The translations under genes and the position numbers were made by a program. 64,000 nucleotides of DNA from Ferrovibrio terrae (GTDB taxonomy: Bacteria > Pseudomonadota > Alphaproteobacteria > Ferrovibrionales > Ferrovibrionaceae): contig NZ_CP041636.1 of NCBI RefSeq assembly GCF_007197755.1, forward strand, positions 3,322,001 to 3,386,000, written 5' to 3'. The number at the start of each line of letters is the position of its first letter. Position 1 is the stretch's first letter. Under the pieces are notes generated by a model. That model was not told the DNA's origin and ran no database searches. It worked only from the letters and a program-made list of their open reading frames with translations. Shown here piece after piece: positions 62,682 through 64,000 of the stretch.

Positions 62682-63125
62682 ATGTCCAAGCCCACGGTCG
62701 CTCTCGCTGCCGATCATGCCGGTTTTGAGTTGAAAAACCTGCTGCGCGATGAGCTTAAGGCCGAGGGCTATGACGTACTCGACCTCGGCACCAATTCTTC
62801 CGACAGCGTCGATTACCCCGATTTCGGCCGCCAGCTTGGCCAGACCGTGGCCGCTGGCAAGGCCGCCTTTGGCGTTGCCGTCTGCGGCAGCGGCATTGGC
62901 ATCTCGATTGCCGCCAACCGCGTCACCGGTTGCCGCGCTGCCCTGGTGCACGATGCCACCAGCGCCCGGCTCTGCCGCGAGCATAACGATGCCAATGTGC
63001 TGGCGCTTGGCGCTCGCCTGATCGGCATCGAGACCGCGCGCGACTGCCTCAAGGCTTTTCTCGCCACCCCATTCGCCGGCGGCCGCCATCAGCGCCGCGT
63101 CGACAAGCTCGACCAGCCGGCCTGA
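62682..63125 (+). CDS. rpiB: ribose-5-phosphate isomerase B
   Basis: A 147-residue RpiB/LacAB-family isomerase. [36 protein letters not shown] and [21 protein letters not shown] with the catalytic Cys are the diagnostic blocks. It interconverts ribose 5-phosphate and ribulose 5-phosphate. It lies 29 bases before glyA; rpiB-glyA adjacency is common in alphaproteobacteria. The reading [15 protein letters not shown] completes the phosphate-binding region. Confidence 0.94.
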   Translation: MSKPTVALAADHAGFELKNLLRDELKAEGYDVLDLGTNSSDSVDYPDFGRQLGQTVAAGKAAFGVAVCGSGIGISIAANRVTGCRAALVHDATSARLCREHNDANVLALGARLIGIETARDCLKAFLATPFAGGRHQRRVDKLDQPA

Positions 63126-63154
63126 CCGAATACAGACGCTTTAGGAGTCCGCCG

Positions 63155-64000
63155 ATGTCGAGCACCGCAGCCAAGCCAACCGTCACCCATGCCGGCTTTT
63201 TCGAGCGCACGCTCAAGCAGGCTGACCCGGAAATCTTTGACTCCATCGTCAAGGAACTGGATCGCCAGCAGAGCCAGATCGAGTTGATCGCCTCGGAAAA
63301 CATCGTCAGCCGCGCCGTGCTGGAAGCGCAGGGCTCGGTGATGACCAACAAGTATGCCGAAGGCCTGCCGGGCAAGCGCTATTACAACGGCTGTGAATTC
63401 GTCGACATCGCAGAAAACCTCGCGATCGAGCGCGCGAAGAAGATCTTCGGCTGCGGCTTCGCCAATGTGCAGCCGCATTCGGGCGCGCAGGCCAACCAGG
63501 CGGTCTTCATGGCTATGCTGAAGCCGGGCGACACCTTCATGGGCCTTGACCTCGCGGCTGGCGGCCATCTGACGCACGGCGCATCGGCCAATCAGTCGGG
63601 CAAGTGGTTCAATGTTGTCAGCTACACCGTGCGCAAGGACGACATGCGCGTTGATATGGACCAGGTTGCTCAACTGGCCGAGCAACACAAGCCGAAGCTG
63701 ATCATCGCTGGCGGGTCTGCCTATCCGCGCTTCTGGGATTTCGCGAAGTTCCGTGAGATCGCTGACAGCATAGGCGCGATCTTCATGGTCGATATGGCGC
63801 ATTTCGCCGGCCTGGTCGCGGGCGGCGCGCATCCGAGCCCGTTCCCGCATGCACATATCGCCACGACCACTACGCACAAGACGCTGCGTGGCCCGCGCGG
63901 CGGCATGGTGCTGACCAATGACGAGGCGCTGGCCAAGAAGATCAACTCGGCGGTGTTCCCCGGTCTGCAGGGTGGCCCTCTGATGCATGTGATCGCTGGT
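63155..64000 (+). CDS. glyA: serine hydroxymethyltransferase (N-terminal part; runs off the window)
   Basis: The first 282 residues of Gly[39 protein letters not shown] and [19 protein letters not shown] open the protein. The PLP-binding Lys is in [15 protein letters not shown], and [19 protein letters not shown] is conserved. GlyA converts serine and tetrahydrofolate to glycine and methylenetetrahydrofolate in the cytosol. AGGAG precedes ATG 63155. The gene is intact as far as the right edge. Confidence 0.95.
   Translation, partial: MSSTAAKPTVTHAGFFERTLKQADPEIFDSIVKELDRQQSQIELIASENIVSRAVLEAQGSVMTNKYAEGLPGKRYYNGCEFVDIAENLAIERAKKIFGCGFANVQPHSGAQANQAVFMAMLKPGDTFMGLDLAAGGHLTHGASANQSGKWFNVVSYTVRKDDMRVDMDQVAQLAEQHKPKLIIAGGSAYPRFWDFAKFREIADSIGAIFMVDMAHFAGLVAGGAHPSPFPHAHIATTTTHKTLRGPRGGMVLTNDEALAKKINSAVFPGLQGGPLMHVIAG

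Overview
The window is a GC-rich, densely coded bacterial chromosome segment with no phage, insertion sequence, integrase or CRISPR array that I can see. Several features point to an alphaproteobacterium of the Rhodospirillales type: an NDUFS4-like complex I accessory subunit, a bacterial arginyl/leucyl transfer enzyme (bpt), an alphaproteobacterial-style flagellin, a Zn-independent type HemB, a cox-like molybdenum hydroxylase operon with CoxG, and two small families (DUF6898-like and DUF6867-like) around a liv operon. I cannot name a genus from sequence alone. Three tRNA genes (Ser-GCU, Pro-UGG, Arg-UCU) and one TPP riboswitch are present.

Layout. 1-9 kb: a small HTH protein, a GST, a Cache/PAS sensor kinase, a flagellin, a 10-bp phased repeat array, two YfcG-type GSTs around a GNAT acetyltransferase, a YbaK editing protein, tRNA-Ser and a methyltransferase. 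9-16 kb: a Tat-exported multicopper oxidase, a DegP protease with an OmpR/HAMP two-component pair, then a cobalt-type nitrile hydratase operon (alpha, beta, activator). 16-21.4 kb (minus strand): an Ldh2-type dehydrogenase and a coxG-S-L-M molybdenum hydroxylase operon ending in a clear terminator. 21.5-28.6 kb: a Panacea-like orphan, a double cold-shock protein, a PAS protein, a TPP-riboswitch-controlled thiamine-precursor ABC transporter (thiZXY), a histone-deacetylase-like enzyme, a DUF192 protein, the NDUFS4-like gene and two tRNAs.

28.7-34.6 kb: a sugar-acid or organic-acid catabolic locus (GntR regulator, TRAP DctP, an inverted enolase-superfamily gene, DctQM, an SDR). 34.7-38.1 kb: a coiled-coil protein, a pentapeptide-repeat protein and two unrecognised proteins. 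38.3-40.8 kb: two tandem Tat-exported TRAP binding proteins without permeases. 40.9-44.4 kb (minus): motA-motB-RDD-bpt. 44.5-52.3 kb: a penicillin acylase, a possible FlaG-like protein, a beta-hydroxyacid dehydrogenase, a HigA-like orphan directly joined to hemB, and a membrane PAS histidine kinase. 52.4-55.6 kb: valine degradation (isobutyryl-CoA dehydrogenase, 3-hydroxyisobutyryl-CoA hydrolase, mmsB). 55.6-64 kb: a PRC-barrel protein with a coupled small secreted protein, RidA, the liv branched-chain amino-acid ABC operon, rpiB and the start of glyA.

The genes describe a motile heterotroph that takes up amino acids, organic acids and thiamine precursors and degrades branched-chain amino acids, nitriles and possibly aromatic or aldehyde substrates. 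The observation least explained by known families is the 10-bp phased CGAAC array at 4531-4660, between flagellin and a GST gene. No complete undescribed system is evident. The best candidates for uncharacterised function are the 34.7-38.1 kb gene group, the small proteins bracketing the liv operon, and the paired Tat-exported binding proteins.
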